Shown here in pieces: positions 27,680 to 37,099 of a stretch of DNA of 64,000 bases. A model generated the notes under the pieces. It saw only the letters and a list, made by a program, of their open reading frames with translations, was not told where the DNA came from and ran no database searches. The DNA comes from Paracoccus sp. S-4012 (GTDB taxonomy: Bacteria; Pseudomonadota; Alphaproteobacteria; Rhodobacterales; Rhodobacteraceae). The DNA is taken from the NCBI RefSeq assembly GCF_009674885.1, contig NZ_WKKA01000004.1, positions 124,001 through 188,000 of the forward strand, read 5' to 3'. How positions within the stretch are numbered: the stretch's first letter is position 1; the number at the start of each line of letters is the position of its first letter. Made by a program: the position numbers and the translations under genes.

Positions 27680-28734
27680 TGGCACAGAGGGAAACCACGG
27701 TCATCCGCGCCGGAGAGGGCGTGGGCACGGTCGGCGGCGGGGAGCGCGGCTATGTCGACTGGGGCGCGATCCTCGCGGGCGCAGCCATCGCCGCCGGGGT
27801 CTCGGTGGTGCTGACCGGCTTTGCCGCCGGGCTCGGGCTCGGCGCGATCTCGGCCGACCCGGACGAGAACATGATCTCCGGCTGGGGCGTGGCGCTGACG
27901 GGCCTCTTCACCGTGATCGGAATGGTCGCCGCCTATATGCTGGGCGGCTATATCGCAGGCCGCATGCGCCGGCCCGCCGGATCGGCCGACCGCGACGAGC
28001 TGACGGCGCGTGACGGCATCCACGGCCTGGTGGTCTGGGCGCTCGGCATGATCCTGGGCGGCATCCTCGCGATGGGCGCGGTCACGGGAACGGCGCGGGC
28101 GGTCGGCGACGCAGCGGGCACGGCGGTCGAGGCCGCGGGCGCGGCGGTCGGCGGCATCGCACAGGGCGCGGGCCAGCTCGCGGGCGGCATCGCCTCTGGC
28201 GTGGGCCAGGCGGCGGCACCGGCGATCGAGCAGGCACAGGCGAGCCCCGGCAATCCGCTCGACTACATTACCGACCGGATGCTGCGCCAGACGCCGCCTC
28301 CTGCCGCCGCCACGCCGCAGGGCGCGGCCGATCCTGCCACGATGCGGGCCGAGGTCTCGGCAATCCTCGGCAATGCGCTCGTGACCGGCGAGATGTCGGA
28401 AGCCGACCAGGCCTATCTGCGCGACGTGATCGCCGCCCGCACCGGCCTTCCCCCCGCGCAGGTAGAGGCCCGCGCGGCGGAAGCCGTCCAGTCGGCGCAG
28501 CAGCTCCGCGCCGAGGGCGAGCAGCGTCTGGCCGAAGCGCAGCAGGCCGCGCAGGAGGTCGCCGACCAGGCGATCGAGGCCGCCGAAGCTGCGCGTCACG
28601 CGGCGATCCTGTCCGCCTTCCTGCTCGCCGCAGCGGCGCTCGTGGCGGCAGTCGCGGCCTATATCGGCGCCGTGAAGGGCGGCCGTCACCGCGACGAGGG
28701 GCGCCTCTGGGGCGGGCTGCGCTACCACCGCTGA
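27679..28734 (+). CDS. Membrane protein with central Ala/Gly-rich region
   Basis: 351 residues. Two N-terminal membrane segments (AILAGAAIAAGVSVVLTGFA and the GLFTVIGMVAAYMLGGYIA region), a third near 115-140, a Gly/Ala-rich amphipathic middle, a cytoplasmic coiled-coil-like Gln/Ala/Glu stretch, and one C-terminal span (AILSAFLLAAAALVAAVAAY). No functional family known to me; similar proteins occur in Rhodobacteraceae. Coupled to the 24-residue peptide upstream. Confidence 0.7.
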   Translation: MAQRETTVIRAGEGVGTVGGGERGYVDWGAILAGAAIAAGVSVVLTGFAAGLGLGAISADPDENMISGWGVALTGLFTVIGMVAAYMLGGYIAGRMRRPAGSADRDELTARDGIHGLVVWALGMILGGILAMGAVTGTARAVGDAAGTAVEAAGAAVGGIAQGAGQLAGGIASGVGQAAAPAIEQAQASPGNPLDYITDRMLRQTPPPAAATPQGAADPATMRAEVSAILGNALVTGEMSEADQAYLRDVIAARTGLPPAQVEARAAEAVQSAQQLRAEGEQRLAEAQQAAQEVADQAIEAAEAARHAAILSAFLLAAAALVAAVAAYIGAVKGGRHRDEGRLWGGLRYHR

Positions 28735-28752
28735 GCGCCATGTTATCGAGGA

Positions 28753-28776
28753 GGGGCCGGCCGCCGCGCCGGCCCC
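28753..28776 (+). terminator. GC-rich hairpin downstream of the membrane protein gene
   Basis: Perfect 9-bp stem GGGGCCGGC / GCCGGCCCC with a 6-base loop, 19 bases after the stop. Only TT follows, so it is a weak intrinsic terminator. Confidence 0.5.
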
Positions 28777-28855
28777 TTCGCATGTCCTCGCCTTGCATCC
28801 GCGCGCGCCGGTGGCCAAGTCCTGCCTCGACACCGAAAATTCCGAGGAGCCCCCG

Positions 28856-30652
28856 ATGACCGACGCGCCGCGCAACCTTCCCGACCTCGGCACGCTGCCG
28901 GAATGGGACCTCTCCGCCCTCTACGCCGCGCCCGACGACCCGGCGCTCGGCGAGGACGTGCGCCGCGTGACGGAAGCCGCGGCCGCGTTCGCCGGCCGCT
29001 ACGAGGGCAAGCTGGCGGAGCTGTCGCCCGTCGAAATGCTGGAGGCGATCCGCGCCTATGAGGAGATCGACATCCTCGCCGGGCGGATCATGTCCTATGC
29101 CGGACTGCGCTACTACCAGAACACGACCGACGCCGGTCGCGCGAAGATGCTGGGCGACCTGCAGCAGAAGATCACCGACGCGACCACGCCGCTCGTGTTC
29201 TTCAGCCTCGAGTTCAACCGCATCCCCGACGACCGCTATCAGGCCGTGTTCACCGCCGAGGACGGCCCGGCGCGCTACAAGCCGGTGTTCGACCGCATGC
29301 GGGCGCTGAAGCCCTACCAGCTCTCGGACGAGCTGGAGCGGTTCCTGCACGACAACAGCGTCGTCGGCGCGGCGGCCTGGAACCGGCTCTTCGACGAGAC
29401 CACGGCCGGGCTGACCTTCGAGGTCGGGGGCGAGACCCTCGGCCTCGAGGCTACGCTGGACCGGCTGACCGACCACGACCGCGCCCGGCGCGAGACGGCG
29501 GCGCGGGCGCTGGCCGAGGTCTTCACCCGCAACGTCAAGCTCTTCTCGCGCATCCACAACACGCTGGCCAAGGAGAAGGCGGTCGAGGACGGCTGGCGCA
29601 AGATGCCGACGCCGCAGACCGCGCGGCACCTGTCGAACGATGTCGAGCCGGAGGTGGTGGAGGCGCTGCAGAACGCCGTGACCGCCGCCTATCCGCGGCT
29701 GTCGCATCGGTATTATCGCCTGAAGGCGAAGTGGCTGGGGCTTGAGAAGCTGGAAGTCTGGGACCGCAACGCGCCGCTGCCGACCGCCGCGCCGCGGCTG
29801 ATCGGCTGGGACGAGGCCCGCGCCACGGTCGAGGAGGCCTATGCCGGCTTCGACCCGCGGCTGAAGGAACTGGCGCGGCCCTTCTTCGAGGACGGCTGGA
29901 CTGATGCCGCAGTGAAACCCGGCAAGGCGCCCGGCGCCTTCGCGCATCCGACCGTGACCACGGCGCATCCGTTCGTGATGCTGAACTACCTTGGCAAGCC
30001 GCGCGACGTGATGACGCTCGCGCATGAACTCGGCCACGGCGTCCACCAGCGGCTCGCGGCGGCGCAGGGCGAGCTGCTGGCCTCGACGCCGCTCACGCTG
30101 GCCGAGACGGCGAGCGTCTTCGGCGAGATGCTGACCTTCCGCGCGCTGCTGGAAAAGACCACCGACCCGGCGCAGCGCAAGGCCCTGCTGGCCGGCAAGG
30201 TCGAGGACATGATCAACACCGTGGTCCGGCAGATCGCGTTCTACGACTTCGAATGCCGCCTGCACGCTGCCCGCGCCGAAGGCGAACTCACGCCCGAGGA
30301 CATCAACGCCCTCTGGATGGCCGTCCAGACCGAGAGCCTCGGCGACGCCTTCGCCTTCATGCCGGGCTACGAGACCTTCTGGACCTATGTGCCCCACTTC
30401 GTGCACTCGCCCTTCTACGTCTACGCCTATGCCTTCGGCGACGGCCTCGTGAACGCGCTCTATGCCGCCTACGAGGACGGCTTGCCGGACTTCCAGGAGA
30501 AGTATTTCGACATGCTGAAGGCCGGCGGCTCGAAGCACCACAAGGAGCTGCTGGCGCCCTTCGGGCTCGACGCGGCGGACCCGGCGTTCTGGGACAAGGG
30601 GCTGTCGATGATCGAGGGGTTCATTGACGAGCTGGAGGCGATGGAGGGCTGA
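28856..30652 (+). CDS. pepF: Oligoendopeptidase F (M3 family metallopeptidase)
   Basis: 598-residue cytoplasmic zinc peptidase of the M3B family. The zinc-binding HExxH is seen as HELGHGVHQ at about two thirds of the length, followed by the downstream Glu region LAETASVFGEM. It degrades short peptides. The ATG at 28856 was chosen over upstream codons because it starts the conserved N-terminus (MTDAPRNLPDLGTLPEWDLS) and follows a GAGGAG Shine-Dalgarno. Confidence 0.93.
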   Translation: MTDAPRNLPDLGTLPEWDLSALYAAPDDPALGEDVRRVTEAAAAFAGRYEGKLAELSPVEMLEAIRAYEEIDILAGRIMSYAGLRYYQNTTDAGRAKMLGDLQQKITDATTPLVFFSLEFNRIPDDRYQAVFTAEDGPARYKPVFDRMRALKPYQLSDELERFLHDNSVVGAAAWNRLFDETTAGLTFEVGGETLGLEATLDRLTDHDRARRETAARALAEVFTRNVKLFSRIHNTLAKEKAVEDGWRKMPTPQTARHLSNDVEPEVVEALQNAVTAAYPRLSHRYYRLKAKWLGLEKLEVWDRNAPLPTAAPRLIGWDEARATVEEAYAGFDPRLKELARPFFEDGWTDAAVKPGKAPGAFAHPTVTTAHPFVMLNYLGKPRDVMTLAHELGHGVHQRLAAAQGELLASTPLTLAETASVFGEMLTFRALLEKTTDPAQRKALLAGKVEDMINTVVRQIAFYDFECRLHAARAEGELTPEDINALWMAVQTESLGDAFAFMPGYETFWTYVPHFVHSPFYVYAYAFGDGLVNALYAAYEDGLPDFQEKYFDMLKAGGSKHHKELLAPFGLDAADPAFWDKGLSMIEGFIDELEAMEG

Positions 30653-30688
30653 GTCCTCCCTCTGACACGGCGCGTCCGCTACATCCCG

Positions 30689-30771
30689 CCGTCCGCCAAA
30701 GCGGACGGGTCCGCGCCCGCCCGCCCCACAGGCGGGCGCGATTGCGCCCACATTCGTGCGGGCGCGGACCC
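30689..30771. terminator. Nested inverted repeats between convergent pepF and purK
   Basis: A CCGTCCGC/GCGGACGG hairpin (30689-30708) is followed by a 14-bp perfect inverted repeat (30707-30720 with 30758-30771) that encloses a further GC-rich hairpin. Located between two convergent genes, it probably acts as a two-way transcription stop. Confidence 0.5.
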
Positions 30772-30841
30772 TCTGTTTTGCTCCGTCGCCGTATCGAGCG
30801 GGATTGGTTCACGCGCCCCAATCCCTCGCGCGGAAGCGCTG

Positions 30842-31900
30842 CTATCCGGCGATCCGGTTCACATGCCCCATCTTCCGCCCCGGCCGGGTTTCGGCCTTGC
30901 CGTAGAGGTGGAGCTGGCATCCCGGCGTGGCCAGCAGCTCCGGCACCCGGTCCATGTCGTCGCCGATCAGGTTCTCCATCACCACATCCGCATGCCGCCG
31001 CCCGTCGCCCAGCGGCAGGCCCGCGACACAGCGGATATGCTGCTCGAACTGGTCCACCACGCAGCCCGCTTGCGTCCAGTGGCCCGAATTGTGGACCCGC
31101 GGCGCGATCTCGTTCACGACCAGCCCCTGCCGCGTCACGAACAGCTCCACCCCCATCACGCCCACATAGTCGAGCGCATTGACGATCCGCCCGGCCAGCA
31201 GCACCGCGTCGGTCGTCACCCGCTCCGGCAACCCGCAGGGCACGGTCGTGGTCCGCAGGATGCCGCCCTCGTGCAGGTTAAGCCCCGGATCATAGGCCGC
31301 CACCCGCCCGTCCGCGCCGCGCGCCACGATCACGCTGATCTCGCCGGAGAAGCGGACCAGCCCCTCGAACACGGCGGGGACGCCCATCTGCCCCCAGGCC
31401 GCCACCGGATCGTCGCCCGGCGCGAGGCGCAGCTGGCCCTTGCCGTCATAGCCGAACCGGCGGGTCTTGAGGATGCCCTCGCCATGATGCGCCAAAGCCG
31501 CTGCGAGGTCTTCCGCCCCATCCACGCGCGCATAGGGCGCCACGGCAAGGCCCAGCCCCGAGAGAAAATCCTTCTCGTCCAGCCGATCCTGACTGACCAC
31601 GAGCGCGCGGCGGCCGGGGCGCACCGGAGCAACCGTCTCGATCAGGTCGAGCGCCGCGGCGGGGACGTTCTCGAACTCGTAGGTGACGACATCGACGCTC
31701 GCCGCGAAGGCGCGCATGGCGCCCTCGTCCTCCCAGGGGGCGGTGGTCAGTCGGTGCGCCACGTCGCCTGCGGGCGCAGGCCCCGGCTCGTAGATGTGGC
31801 AGCGGTAGCCGAGCCGGCTCGCCGCGACCGAAAGCATCCGGCCGAGCTGGCCGCCGCCGAGGATGCCGATCACCGAGCCGGGGGGCAGCGCCTCAGTCAT
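30842..31900 (-). CDS. purK: 5-(carboxyamino)imidazole ribonucleotide synthase
   Basis: 352-residue ATP-grasp enzyme that carboxylates aminoimidazole ribonucleotide in purine synthesis. The N-terminus [17 protein letters not shown] is the PurK hallmark; the ATP-grasp core ([12 protein letters not shown]) and the C-terminal [13 protein letters not shown] motif are present. The start is ATG 31900, which overlaps the end of purE by 8 bases. Product passes to PurE. Confidence 0.96.
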   Translation of the reverse strand: MTEALPPGSVIGILGGGQLGRMLSVAASRLGYRCHIYEPGPAPAGDVAHRLTTAPWEDEGAMRAFAASVDVVTYEFENVPAAALDLIETVAPVRPGRRALVVSQDRLDEKDFLSGLGLAVAPYARVDGAEDLAAALAHHGEGILKTRRFGYDGKGQLRLAPGDDPVAAWGQMGVPAVFEGLVRFSGEISVIVARGADGRVAAYDPGLNLHEGGILRTTTVPCGLPERVTTDAVLLAGRIVNALDYVGVMGVELFVTRQGLVVNEIAPRVHNSGHWTQAGCVVDQFEQHIRCVAGLPLGDGRRHADVVMENLIGDDMDRVPELLATPGCQLHLYGKAETRPGRKMGHVNRIAG

Positions 31901-32384
31901 CGGCAGGCACCTCCGGGATCGAGGCCGAGAGCGCCGCGCGCCAGTCATCCAGCCGCCGCGCCAGCCCCTCGTCCGAGAGCGCCAGGATCGACGCCGCCAT
32001 CAGTCCGGCATTGGCCGCCCCCGCCGCCCCGATCGCCATGGTGGCAACTGGAAACCCCTTCGGCATCTGGACGATGGAATAAAGGCTGTCGAGCCCGCCG
32101 AGCGCCTTCGTCTGCACCGGCACCCCGATCACCGGCAGCCGCGTCTTGGACGCCATCATCCCCGGCAGATGCGCCGCCCCGCCCGCGCCCGCGATGATGA
32201 CCTTCAGCCCCCGCCCTACCGCCTGCCGCCCGTAGTCCCACAGCCGGTCCGGCGTGCGATGCGCGCTGACGATCCGCGCCTCCCAGGCCACGCCCAGTTC
32301 GTCCAGCACCGCCGCCGCTTCGCGCAGCGTCGGCCAGTCGGACTGGCTGCCCATGATGATGCCGACCGGGGGTGTCTCGGGCAT
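31893..32384 (-). CDS. purE: N5-carboxyaminoimidazole ribonucleotide mutase
   Basis: 163-residue class I PurE. Signature GSQSDWPT near the N-terminus, SAHRTPDR in the active site and the [11 protein letters not shown] loop are all present. It converts N5-CAIR to CAIR in purine synthesis. Coding overlaps purK by 8 bases on the minus strand. Confidence 0.96.
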   Translation of the reverse strand: MPETPPVGIIMGSQSDWPTLREAAAVLDELGVAWEARIVSAHRTPDRLWDYGRQAVGRGLKVIIAGAGGAAHLPGMMASKTRLPVIGVPVQTKALGGLDSLYSIVQMPKGFPVATMAIGAAGAANAGLMAASILALSDEGLARRLDDWRAALSASIPEVPADD

Positions 32385-32450
32385 CGCGGCCTCCTCGCGC
32401 GGGAAACCCGGCCCTTATAGCCGTGCCCCCACGCCCCGCAACCGCGCGTC

Positions 32451-32672
32451 TCAGGCGATGATGTCCGGCGTCAGCCGATCCTCGAGCCGCGCGATGCGGT
32501 CCTTCAACCGCAGCTTCTCGCGTTTCAGCCGGCCCAGCGTGAAGCTGCAGACCGGCAACCCCTCGACGCCGAGCGCGGCGATGCGGGCGTCGAGACGGCG
32601 GTGGTCGTCGCGCAGGCGTGCGAGTTCGGCGCCGGCGACTTCCTCGGGGGACATGACGTGGTCGGTGGGCAT
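32451..32672 (-). CDS. DUF465 / YdcH family small protein
   Basis: 73-residue helical protein. The C-terminal half LKREKLRLKDRIARLED is the DUF465 coiled-coil signature. Found upstream of purE in many Rhodobacteraceae; function unknown. Confidence 0.85.
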   Translation of the reverse strand: MPTDHVMSPEEVAGAELARLRDDHRRLDARIAALGVEGLPVCSFTLGRLKREKLRLKDRIARLEDRLTPDIIA

Positions 32673-32767
32673 GGGCGTTCCGCAACTGGTCAGGCGCCCG
32701 TCGGCGATTCGCCGCGGGGGGCCTGCGCGCCCATACTGCCGTCAACCCGGCCACCTGACAAACAAGG

Positions 32768-32796
32768 CTTGAGGAGTTGGCGCTTCGTTCCCATAT
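32768..32796 (+). promoter_or_regulatory. Sigma-32 (RpoH) type promoter for hsp20
   Basis: CTTGAGG (32768-32774) and CCCATAT (32790-32796) separated by 15 bases, a close match to the alphaproteobacterial heat-shock consensus, about 68 bases upstream of the hsp20 start. Confidence 0.75.
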
Positions 32797-32800
32797 CTGG

Positions 32801-32833
32801 TGCCGGAGATTGCCGCTTGAGGGATCTCCGGCA
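32801..32833 (+). promoter_or_regulatory. 5'-UTR hairpin of hsp20 mRNA
   Basis: Perfect 10-bp inverted repeat TGCCGGAGAT / ATCTCCGGCA (32801-32810 with 32824-32833) lying just after the predicted transcription start. It could stabilise the mRNA or form part of a temperature-responsive leader; the ribosome site itself is further downstream. Confidence 0.55.
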
Positions 32834-32863
32834 GTCGCTTGTGATCGAGGACGCACGCCAGAG

Positions 32864-33277
32864 ATGACCAGACCCGGTTTCGGCACCCATCCGTTCCTTC
32901 TGGGCTTCGACCAGATCGAACGCCTGGCCGAACGTGCCGCCCGCGGTGCCGAGGGCTACCCGCCCTGCAACATCGAGCATCGCGCGCCCGACGGCTTCCG
33001 CGTCACCCTCGCCGTCGCCGGCTTTGCCGAGGACGAGCTGTCGGTGACGATGGAGGCGCGGGAACTGGTGATCCGCGGCCGCCGCTCCGAGACCGGGGCC
33101 GAGGAGCGCGTGTTCCTCCACCGCGGCATCGCCGCCCGCGCCTTCCAGCGCAGCTTCGTGCTGGGCGAGGGGCTGGAGGTGACGGGGGCGCGGCTCGAAC
33201 ACGGGCTGCTGCATGTGGATCTGGAACGGCATGCGCCGGACCAGATCGTCCAGACCATACCGATCAGCCGCAGATGA
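32864..33277 (+). CDS. Small heat shock protein, Hsp20 family
   Basis: 137-residue alpha-crystallin-type chaperone that holds unfolding proteins. The conserved region FRVTLAVAGFAEDELSVTME and the C-terminal end of the ACD (GLLHVDLERHAP) are seen; the final tail contains the IPI-type motif (IPIS). The start at ATG 32864 follows the promoter and hairpin described; further upstream codons lie inside the leader. DUF1150 follows within 15 bases, the usual pairing. Confidence 0.92.
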   Translation: MTRPGFGTHPFLLGFDQIERLAERAARGAEGYPPCNIEHRAPDGFRVTLAVAGFAEDELSVTMEARELVIRGRRSETGAEERVFLHRGIAARAFQRSFVLGEGLEVTGARLEHGLLHVDLERHAPDQIVQTIPISRR

Positions 33278-33291
33278 AGGGGATCGACGCC

Positions 33292-33519
33292 ATGAACATG
33301 AAACACGATTTCGCGCCCGAAGAGATGGGCAACACCGTCTATGTCCGCCCGGTGGCGGTCGACACGCTTCCCCAAGAGGTGCAGCAGCAGTTGGTCGGGC
33401 TGGAGACGCTTTACGCGGTTCACGGCGCCGATGGCGAGCGGCTTGCATTGGTCCGCGACAGGGGGCTGGCGTTTGTGCTGGCGCGGCAGAACGATTTGGC
33501 GCCGGTCAGCGTGCATTGA
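33292..33519 (+). CDS. DUF1150 family protein
   Basis: 75-residue protein of the DUF1150 family, commonly linked to hsp20 in alphaproteobacteria. An AAGGGG Shine-Dalgarno sits 9 bases before the ATG at 33292, which is why this start was preferred over the in-frame ATG at 33274. Function unknown; probably expressed in the heat-shock operon. Confidence 0.82.
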   Translation: MNMKHDFAPEEMGNTVYVRPVAVDTLPQEVQQQLVGLETLYAVHGADGERLALVRDRGLAFVLARQNDLAPVSVH

Positions 33520-33541
33520 CCGCGGGTTGAGAGGGTTGTGT

Positions 33542-33568
33542 AGCCCCGGCTGCGGCCGGGGCTTTTTT
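33542..33568 (+). terminator. Rho-independent terminator of the hsp20-DUF1150 operon
   Basis: Stem AGCCCCGGC / GCCGGGGCT with a 4-base loop and six T residues, 22 bases after the DUF1150 stop. Confidence 0.9.
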
Positions 33569-33625
33569 GCGACGGCCGACTATCGATCTGCGTGCTTCCG
33601 CCACCCCGTTTCTGCCGCACTCATG

Positions 33626-33660
33626 AAAAAGGCACGCGCCCCGGCCAGAGCGCGTGCCTT
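33626..33660 (-). terminator. Rho-independent terminator of the sat-cysC gene
   Basis: On the minus strand, stem AAGGCACGCG / CGCGTGCCTT followed by a T run, about 25 bases beyond the stop of the sulfate activation gene. Confidence 0.85.
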
Positions 33661-33685
33661 CAACTGTTCGCCTCTTGGGCGTCCC

Positions 33686-35395
33686 TCAATTCAACCCGAT
33701 CAATCCCATCCCCTCCAGCTTCAGCAGCACCTGATGCGCGGCGTTGTCCACGTCCACGCCCTCGGTATCCACCCGAAGCTCCGGGGTCTTCGGCTCCTCA
33801 TACGGGTCCGAAATGCCGGTGAATTCCTTGATCTTGCCCTCGCGCGCCAGCTTGTAGAGGCCCTTGCGGTCGCGGCGTTCGCATTCCTCCAGCGAGGTGG
33901 CGACGTGGATCTCCACGAAGGCGCCGTATTGCTCGATCATCTCGCGCACCGAGCGCCGGGTGGCGGTATAGGGCGCGATCGGGGCACAGATGGCGATGCC
34001 GCCGTTCTTGGTGATCTCGGAGGCGACATAGCCGATGCGCTTGATGTTGATGTCGCGGTGCTCCTTGGAGAAGCCCAGCTCCGAGGACAGGTGCTTGCGC
34101 ACCACGTCGCCGTCGAGCAGCGTGACCGGGCGCCCGCCCATCTCCATCAGCTTGACCATCAGCGCGTTGGCGATCGTCGATTTGCCCGACCCTGAAAGCC
34201 CGGTGAAGAACACCGTGAACCCCTGCTGCGAGCGCGGGGGCGAGGTGCGGCGGAGTTCGCCCACGACCTCGGGGAAGCTGAACCACTCGGGGATTTCCAG
34301 CCCCTCGCGCAGGCGGCGGCGGAGTTCGGTGCCGGAGATATTGAGGACGGTCACGCCCTCCTCGATCTCGTCGGCGGGCTCGTATTGGGCGCGCTCCTGC
34401 ACATAGACCATGTGCTTGAAGTCCACCATCTCGAGGCCGATCTCGGCCTCGTGCTCGCGGAACAGGTCCTGCGCGTCATAGGGGCCGTAGAAATCCTCGC
34501 CCTGGCTGTTCTTGCCCGGCCCGGCATGGTCGCGGCCGACGATGAAATGCGTGCAGCCGTGGTTCTTGCGGATCAGCCCGTGCCACACGGCCTCGCGCGG
34601 CCCGGCCATGCGCATGGCGAGGTTCAGCAGGCTCAGCGTGGTGGTCGAGGATGGGTATTTGTCCAGCACCGCCTCGTAGCAGCGCACGCGGGTGAAGTGG
34701 TCCACGTCGCCGGGCTTCGTCAGGCCCACGACCGGGTGGATCAGCAGGTTCGCCTGCGCCTCGCGGGCGGCGCGGAAGGTCAGCTCCTGATGCGCGCGGT
34801 GCAGCGGGTTGCGGGTCTGGAACGCCACCACCCGGCGCCAGCCGAGCTTGCGGAAGAGCGCGCGCATCTCGTTCGGCGTGTCGCGGCGGCCGCGGAAATC
34901 GTAATGCATGGGCGGCTGCAGCCCGGTGACGGGACCGCCGAGATAAACCGGCCCGGCGGAGTGGTGCAGGTAGTTGACCGACGGATGCGCCAGGTCGTCG
35001 GCGCCGAAGACCTTGGCGGCCTCGTTCGACTTGTCGGGCGTCCACTTGTCCGTGACCGACAGGATTGCGAGGATCACGCCCTCGGCATCGCGCAGCGCGA
35101 TGTCGGTGCCTTCCTCGATCTTCTCGGCGAAGGCTTCGCTCACGTCGAGCGTGATCGGCATCGGCCAGAGGGTGCCGTCCGCGAGGCGCATGTTCTCGAC
35201 CACGCCCTCGTAATCCTCGCGCCCAAGGAAGCCCTTCAGCGGGTTGAAGCCGCCGTTCATCAGCAGCTCGAGGTCGCAGACCTGGCGCGGGGTCAGGTCC
35301 CAGCTCGGCATCGAGCCGGCCTGGACCTTGAGCTTCTGCGCCGAGTCGGGGCTGACATAAAGCTCGGGGATGGGCGTCAGGATCTGCATGTTCAT
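33686..35395 (-). CDS. Bifunctional sulfate adenylyltransferase / adenylylsulfate kinase
   Basis: 569-residue fusion that turns sulfate into APS and then PAPS. N-terminal ATP sulfurylase: [11 protein letters not shown] (ATP-binding HxxH) and GRDHAGPG, to about residue 385. C-terminal APS kinase: P-loop GLSGSGKST near 400 and the DGDVVRKHL region. Bacterial sat-cysC fusions of this layout are typical of Rhodobacteraceae. ATG at 35395 (alternative ATG two codons in). It is 72 bases downstream of trxB on the same strand; whether they share a transcript is open. Confidence 0.94.
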   Translation of the reverse strand: MNMQILTPIPELYVSPDSAQKLKVQAGSMPSWDLTPRQVCDLELLMNGGFNPLKGFLGREDYEGVVENMRLADGTLWPMPITLDVSEAFAEKIEEGTDIALRDAEGVILAILSVTDKWTPDKSNEAAKVFGADDLAHPSVNYLHHSAGPVYLGGPVTGLQPPMHYDFRGRRDTPNEMRALFRKLGWRRVVAFQTRNPLHRAHQELTFRAAREAQANLLIHPVVGLTKPGDVDHFTRVRCYEAVLDKYPSSTTTLSLLNLAMRMAGPREAVWHGLIRKNHGCTHFIVGRDHAGPGKNSQGEDFYGPYDAQDLFREHEAEIGLEMVDFKHMVYVQERAQYEPADEIEEGVTVLNISGTELRRRLREGLEIPEWFSFPEVVGELRRTSPPRSQQGFTVFFTGLSGSGKSTIANALMVKLMEMGGRPVTLLDGDVVRKHLSSELGFSKEHRDINIKRIGYVASEITKNGGIAICAPIAPYTATRRSVREMIEQYGAFVEIHVATSLEECERRDRKGLYKLAREGKIKEFTGISDPYEEPKTPELRVDTEGVDVDNAAHQVLLKLEGMGLIGLN

Positions 35396-35467
35396 CGGGT
35401 CATCCGGGAATGGAGGGCAAGCGCGGGCGCCATACGCGCCCCACCGTCGGGATACAACCCGAGGCCG

Positions 35468-36442
35468 TCACTCGGCCGCGGCGATCGCGTCCGGGGCCAC
35501 GGCGGCAAGGAACCGCTCGGCGTCGAGCGCGGCCATGCAGCCCATGCCCGCGCTCGTGACCGCCTGGCGGTACACATCGTCGGTCAGGTCGCCCGCGGCA
35601 AAGACGCCGCGGATGGCAGTGCGGGTGGAGCCGGGCTCGACCTCGACATAGCCGCCCTCGCGGAGCGGCAGCTGGCCGCGGACGAGTTCCGAGGCGGGGA
35701 CGTGGCCGATGGCGATGAAGACGCCGTCGGCGGGCAGCACGCGCAGGCCGCCGTCGGTGGTCGAGCGCAGCCGCACCCCCGTCACCCCGCGCGGGCTGTC
35801 GGTGCCGAGGATCTCATCCACCTCGGCATTCCAGGCGAGTTCGATCTTCGGGTTGCGGAACAGGCGGTCCTGCAGGATGCGCTCGGCCCGCAGGCTGTCG
35901 CGGCGGTGGACCAGCGTCACCTTGCTGGCGAAGTTGGTCAGGAACAGCGCCTCCTCGACCGCGGTGTTGCCGCCGCCGACCACGACCACTTCCTTGCCGC
36001 GGAAGAAGAAGCCGTCGCAGGTGGCGCAGGCGCTGACGCCGAAGCCCTGGAACAGGCCCTCGGACGCGATCCCGAGCCAGCGGGCCTGCGCCCCGGTGGC
36101 GAGGATCACCGCATCTGCCGTGTAGCGCGCGCCCGAGTCGCAGACCGCCGTGAAGGGCCGCCGCGACAGGTCGAGCGCGGTCACGATGTCCGAGACGATC
36201 TCGGTCCCCATCTCGCGCGCATGGGCCTCCATCCGCAGCATCAGGTCGGGGCCTTGCACGGTGGTGTCGCCGATCCAGTTCTCGACGTCCGTTGTGATGG
36301 TCAACTGCCCGCCGGGCTGGCCACCCTGGATCAGCACCGGCCGCAGCATGGCGCGCGCGGCATAGACGGCGGCGGTGTAGCCGGCCGGGCCGGAGCCGAT
36401 GATGAGCACATGGGCGTGACGGGGGGCGTCGGTCTCGGGCAT
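35468..36442 (-). CDS. trxB: Thioredoxin-disulfide reductase
   Basis: 324-residue FAD/NADPH enzyme that reduces thioredoxin. FAD-binding GSGPAGYTAA at the N-terminus, redox CATC (in ACATCDGFF) in the middle, NADPH-binding GGGNTAVEEA, and C-terminal GVFAAGDLTDD. The start is ATG 36442; the upstream in-frame extension is not homologous. Divergent from an Lrp-type regulator, 152 bases between starts. Confidence 0.94.
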   Translation of the reverse strand: MPETDAPRHAHVLIIGSGPAGYTAAVYAARAMLRPVLIQGGQPGGQLTITTDVENWIGDTTVQGPDLMLRMEAHAREMGTEIVSDIVTALDLSRRPFTAVCDSGARYTADAVILATGAQARWLGIASEGLFQGFGVSACATCDGFFFRGKEVVVVGGGNTAVEEALFLTNFASKVTLVHRRDSLRAERILQDRLFRNPKIELAWNAEVDEILGTDSPRGVTGVRLRSTTDGGLRVLPADGVFIAIGHVPASELVRGQLPLREGGYVEVEPGSTRTAIRGVFAAGDLTDDVYRQAVTSAGMGCMAALDAERFLAAVAPDAIAAAE

Positions 36443-36594
36443 CGCGGGTCTCCTGACGGGTCGCGCATCTGCTAGCGGAGGCAGGCGCAAGCCGCAACGC
36501 AGGCGCCGGGTCGAGGACGGACCGCGAAAGAATGTTGCGCGGAGCGCGCCCCTGGGATAGCGTCCGGCATCTTCCTGCACCGGGGACGCACCGA

Positions 36595-37095
36595 ATGGCT
36601 GCCGCCAAGCTCGACGACATCGACCGCCGCATCCTCAGCGAGTTGCAGGACGACGGGCGCATGACCAATGTCGAACTGGCCCGCCGCGTCGGGATCTCGG
36701 CCCCGCCCTGCTTGCGCCGCGTCCGCGCGCTCGAGGAGATGGGGCTGATCCGCGGCTACCACGCCGACATCGACCCGCGCGCCCTCGGCTTCGAGGTCGA
36801 GGTCTTCGCCATGGTCCGCCTCGTCAGCCAGTCCGAGCGCGACCTCTCGGCCTTCGAGGCCAGGGCCCGCGCCTGGCCGCTTGTCCGCGAATGCCGGATG
36901 CTGAACGGCGAGATCGACTTCATCCTGAAATGCGTCGCCCCTGACCTCGGCACCTTCCAGCGGTTCCTGACCGACGAGCTGACCGCCGCCGACAACGTGG
37001 CCAGCGTCAAGACCAGCCTCGTGATCCGCTGCGCCAAGGACGAGCCGGGCGTGCCCTTCGAGATCGTCGAGACCCGCGCCCGCGCCGTGGGGTGA
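36595..37095 (+). CDS. Lrp/AsnC family transcriptional regulator
   Basis: 166 residues. N-terminal helix-turn-helix (LDDIDRRILSELQDDGRMTN ... ELARRVGISAPPCLRRV) and a C-terminal ligand-binding RAM domain. Start ATG 36595. Target unknown; divergent from trxB, so it may regulate trxB or itself through the shared gap. Convergent with pgeF, stops 4 bases apart. Confidence 0.92.
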   Translation: MAAAKLDDIDRRILSELQDDGRMTNVELARRVGISAPPCLRRVRALEEMGLIRGYHADIDPRALGFEVEVFAMVRLVSQSERDLSAFEARARAWPLVRECRMLNGEIDFILKCVAPDLGTFQRFLTDELTAADNVASVKTSLVIRCAKDEPGVPFEIVETRARAVG

Positions 37096-37099
37096 GGCC

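Noticed and set aside
28268..30751. 827-codon minus-strand frame opposite pepF
   Set aside because: Antisense to a gene with an intact HELGH zinc site; no own motif or ribosome site.
34385..36475. 696-codon plus-strand frame opposite sat-cysC and trxB
   Set aside because: It runs through two well-identified genes on the other strand.
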